From NCBI RefSeq assembly GCF_029227915.1, contig NC_079880.1, forward strand, positions 1,428,001 through 1,492,000: 64,000 bases of DNA, given 5' to 3'. This DNA is from Hydractinia symbiolongicarpus. Lineage: Eukaryota; Cnidaria; Hydrozoa; Anthoathecata; Hydractiniidae. A program made the position numbers and the translations under genes. A model generated the notes under the pieces. That model was given only the letters and a program-made list of their open reading frames with translations. It was not told the origin of the DNA and made no database searches. This document shows positions 61,517 through 64,000 of the stretch, piece by piece. Position 1 is the first letter of the stretch; each line of letters opens with the position of its first letter.

Positions 61517-64000
61517 ATGAGTTTACTCACAGGGTACTTTCTTTGTATACATTCGACTATACGGGCCAAGCCCGGGATTTACGGGAAATCGCGGGTTTTC
61601 GTTTTCCGGCGATTAAACCTCTTTCATTAAGCGTCTAATCAAAAATGAAAACATTTTTGAAAACTACAAGTCTCATGCGTTTTAGTGGTGAAAAAAAAAT
61701 TTAAAAAATCGTTTTGGAAATGAGTTTACTGCCTGGGTACTTTCTTTGTATAGTTTTGACTATGCGGGCCGAGTCCGGGATTTAGGGAAATCGCAGGTTT
61801 TCGTTTGCCGGCGATTAAACTGCTTTTTTTCAGCGTCTCATCAAAAATGAAAACATTTTTGAAAACTACAAGTCTCATGCGTTTTAGTGGTGAAAAGTAA
61901 TTTAAAAAATCGTTTGGAAAATGAGTTTACGCCCTGGGTACTTTCTTTGTATACTTTTGACTATACGGCCAAGCCCGGGATTTACGGGAAATTGCGGGTT
62001 TCCGTTTGCCGGCGATTAAACTTCTTTTATTCAGCGTCCCAACAAATATGAAAATATTTTTAAAAACTACAAGTCTTATGCGTTTTAGTGGTGAAAAAAT
62101 AATTTAAAAAATCGTTCTGGAAATGAGTTTACTCACAGGGTACTTTCTTTGTATACATTCGACTATACGTGCCGAGCCCAGGATTTACGGGAAATCGCGG
62201 ATTTTCGTTTGCCGGCGATTAAACTGCTTTTATTCAGCGTCTCTTCAAAAATGAAAACATTCTTGAAAACTACAAGTCTCATGCGTTTTAGTGGTGAAAT
62301 AATAATTTAAAAAATCGTTTGGGAAATGAGTTTACTCCCTGGGTACTTTCTTTGTATACTTTTGACTATACGGGTCGAGTCCAGGATTTACGGGAAATCG
62401 CAGGTTTTCGTTTGCCGGCGATTAAACTTCTTTTATTCAGCGTCTCATCAAAAATGAGAACATTTTTAAAAACTACAAGTCTTATGCGTTTTAGTGATGA
62501 AAAAATAATTTAAAAAATCGTTCTGGAAATGAGTTTACTCACAGGGTACTTTCTTTGTATACTTTTGACTATACTGGCCGAGTCCGGGATTTACGGGAAA
62601 TCGCGGATTTTCGTTTGCCGGCGATTAAACTTCTTTTATTCAGCGTCCCATCAAATATGAAAATATTTTTGAAAACTACAAGTCTCATGCATTTAGTGGT
62701 AAAAAAATAATATAAAAAATCGTTCGGGAAATGAGTTTACTCCCTGGGTACTTTCTTTGTATACTTTTGACTATACGGGCCAAGCCCGGGATTTACGGGA
62801 AATTGCGGGTTTTCGTTTGCCGGCGATTAAACTTCTTTTATTCAGCGTCTCAACAAAAATGGAAACACTTTTAAAAACTACAAGTCTTATGCGTTTTAGT
62901 GGTGAAAAAATAATTTAAAAAATCGTTCGGGAAATGAGTTTACTCCCTGGGTACTTTCTTTGTATAGTTTTGACTATACGGGCCGAGTCCGGGATTTAGG
63001 GAAAACGCAGGTTTTCGTTTGCCGGCGATTAAACTGTTTTTTTTCAGCGTCTCATCAAAAATGAAAACATTTTTGAAAACTACAAGTCTCATGCGTTTTA
63101 GTGGTGAAAAGTAATTTAAAAAATCGTTTGGAAAATGAGTTTACGCCCTGGGTACTTTCTTTGTATACTTTTGACTATACGGCCAAGCCCGGGATTTACG
63201 GGAAATTGCGGGTTTTCGTTTGCCGGCGATTAAACCTCTTTTATTCAGCGTCCCATCAAATATGAAAATATTTTTAAAACCTACAAGTCTTATGCGTTTT
63301 AGTGGTGAAAAAATAATTTAAAAAATCGTTCTGGAAATGAGTTTACTTACAGGGTACTTTCTTTGTATACATTCGACTATACGGGCCAAGCCCGGGTTTA
63401 CGGGAAATCGCGGGTTTTCGTTTTCCGGCGATTAAACCTCTTTCATTAAGCGTCTAATCAAAAATGAAAACATTTTTGAAAACTACAAGTCTCATGCGTT
63501 TTAGTGGTGAAAAAAAAATTTAAAAAATCGTTTTGGAAATGAGTTTACTCCCTGGGTACTTTCTTTGTATAGTTTTGACTATACGGGCCGAGTCCGGGAT
63601 TTAGGGAAATCGCAGGTTTTCGTTTGCCGGCGATTAAACTGCTTTTTTTCAGCGTCTCATCAAAAATGAAAACATTTTTGAAAACTACAAGTCTCATGCG
63701 TTTTAGTGGTGAAAAGTAATTTAAAAAATCGTTTGGAAAATGAGTTTACGCCCTGGGTACTTTCTTTGTATACTTTTGACTATACGGCCAAGCCCGGGAT
63801 TTACGGGAAATTGCGGGTTTCCGTTTGCCGGCGATTAAACTTCTTTTATTCAGCGTCCCAACAAATATGAAAATATTTTTTAAAACTACAAGTCTTATGC
63901 GTTTTAGTGGTGAAAAAATAATTTAAAAAATCGTTCTGGAAATGAGTTTACTCACAGGGTACTTTCTTTGTATACATTCGACTATACGTGCCGAGCCCAG
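61517..64000 (+). repeat. 4,451-bp HOR, copy 2 (cut by the window edge)
   Basis: This repeats 57,066-59,549 with about ten differences noticed by eye, for example gtttactgcctggg and ctatgcgggcc near 61.73-61.76 kb, aaaacgcagg near 63.0 kb and a one-base loss in cccgggtttac near 63.39 kb. That is about 99.5% identity over 2.48 kb. The array continues beyond the window. Confidence 0.91.

Larger units (their letters stand above)
566..64000 (+). repeat. 203-bp satellite array, about 310 monomers, all head to tail
   Basis: Landmarks such as tactttctttgtatac, gtttgccggcgattaaac and catgcgttttagtggtgaa recur every 201-203 bp throughout, always on the same strand. The array is interrupted only at 53,613 and 55,263 by two copies of one insertion. 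Single-base indels explain the length range: aagcccggg versus aagccggg, and acggga versus aggga. A composite majority monomer has 77 G+C of 203 (38%) and 12 CpGs, about 1.65 times the number expected from its composition. Monomers fall into subfamilies arranged in higher-order repeats. Size, homogeneity and layered structure are typical of centromeric or pericentromeric satellites, but no centromere protein binding is shown by sequence alone. Strand is given as the orientation in which the motifs above read; it does not imply transcription. Confidence 0.98.

Noticed and set aside
566-64000. Dozens of 61-90 residue open reading frames and one of 149 residues (16,315-16,764, minus strand)
   Set aside because: They are produced by the satellite itself. 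The same DNA is open in two plus frames and one minus frame; many of the plus ones start only at a TTG; units of 202 or 203 bp shift frame at each monomer; and there is no promoter, intron or codon signal. The longest simply reads through two monomers that lack the usual stop.
566-64000. CRISPR array
   Set aside because: The repeats are contiguous 203-bp units with no unique spacers, far longer than CRISPR repeats, and there are no cas genes.
566-64000. Bacterial or viral origin of the sequence
   Set aside because: Tens of kilobases of uniform satellite with higher-order structure and no genes, plus a retrotransposon-like 3' end, fit a eukaryotic chromosome and not a phage, plasmid or bacterial genome.
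566-64000. Inverted segments within the array
   Set aside because: I looked for reverse-complement landmarks such as gtttaatcgccggc on the plus strand and saw none; all monomers appear in one orientation.

Overview
This window is almost entirely satellite DNA from a eukaryotic chromosome. It holds no gene that I can support. About 62.9 kb of the 64 kb is a single head-to-tail array, all in one orientation, of a 201-203 bp monomer (roughly 310 copies by arithmetic from the spacing of landmark motifs). Nothing in the window identifies the species. A very large, layered, long-read-style array and an AT-rich insertion with an AATAAA signal and an AAT-repeat tail fit an invertebrate or other non-vertebrate genome, probably centromeric or pericentromeric heterochromatin. 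That placement is inference.

Layout. Bases 1-565 belong to an unrelated tandem repeat with a 372-bp period (one full copy plus a truncated one, about 82% identical over 193 bases by hand count). The switch to the 203-bp satellite is abrupt at 565/566. From 566 to about 5.6 kb the array is a mixture of monomer subfamilies. From 5.6 to 49 kb it is a patchwork of higher-order repeats (HORs): an 811-bp 4-mer, a 2,025-bp 10-mer (two copies plus a partial), a 2.84-kb block repeated 3,648 bp downstream, a 1,215-bp 6-mer (two copies), a 1,417-bp 7-mer (two copies), and a 9-kb block (24.2-33.2 kb) that recurs at 38.2-47.4 kb. From 49.3 kb to the right edge a different HOR family takes over, built on the monomer order F-E-G-C'-V. 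It includes a 1,650-bp tandem duplication that carries the same roughly 227-bp retrotransposon-like insertion twice, and a 4,451-bp, 22-monomer HOR at 57.07-64 kb that runs off the window.

The monomer has two halves: a GC-rich, CpG-dense part (about positions 41-100) and an A-tract-rich part (about 121-193). It carries three potential hairpins. The most striking patterns are: (1) the right-hand HOR cassette, with its diagnostic E and G monomers, reappears at 3.55-4.77 kb but E and G are missing from the 45 kb in between; (2) E and G carry substitutions that perfect or rebuild hairpins; (3) every one of the 12 CpG sites in the monomer has at least one transition variant somewhere in the array. 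All short open reading frames are by-products of the repeat and are not annotated as genes.
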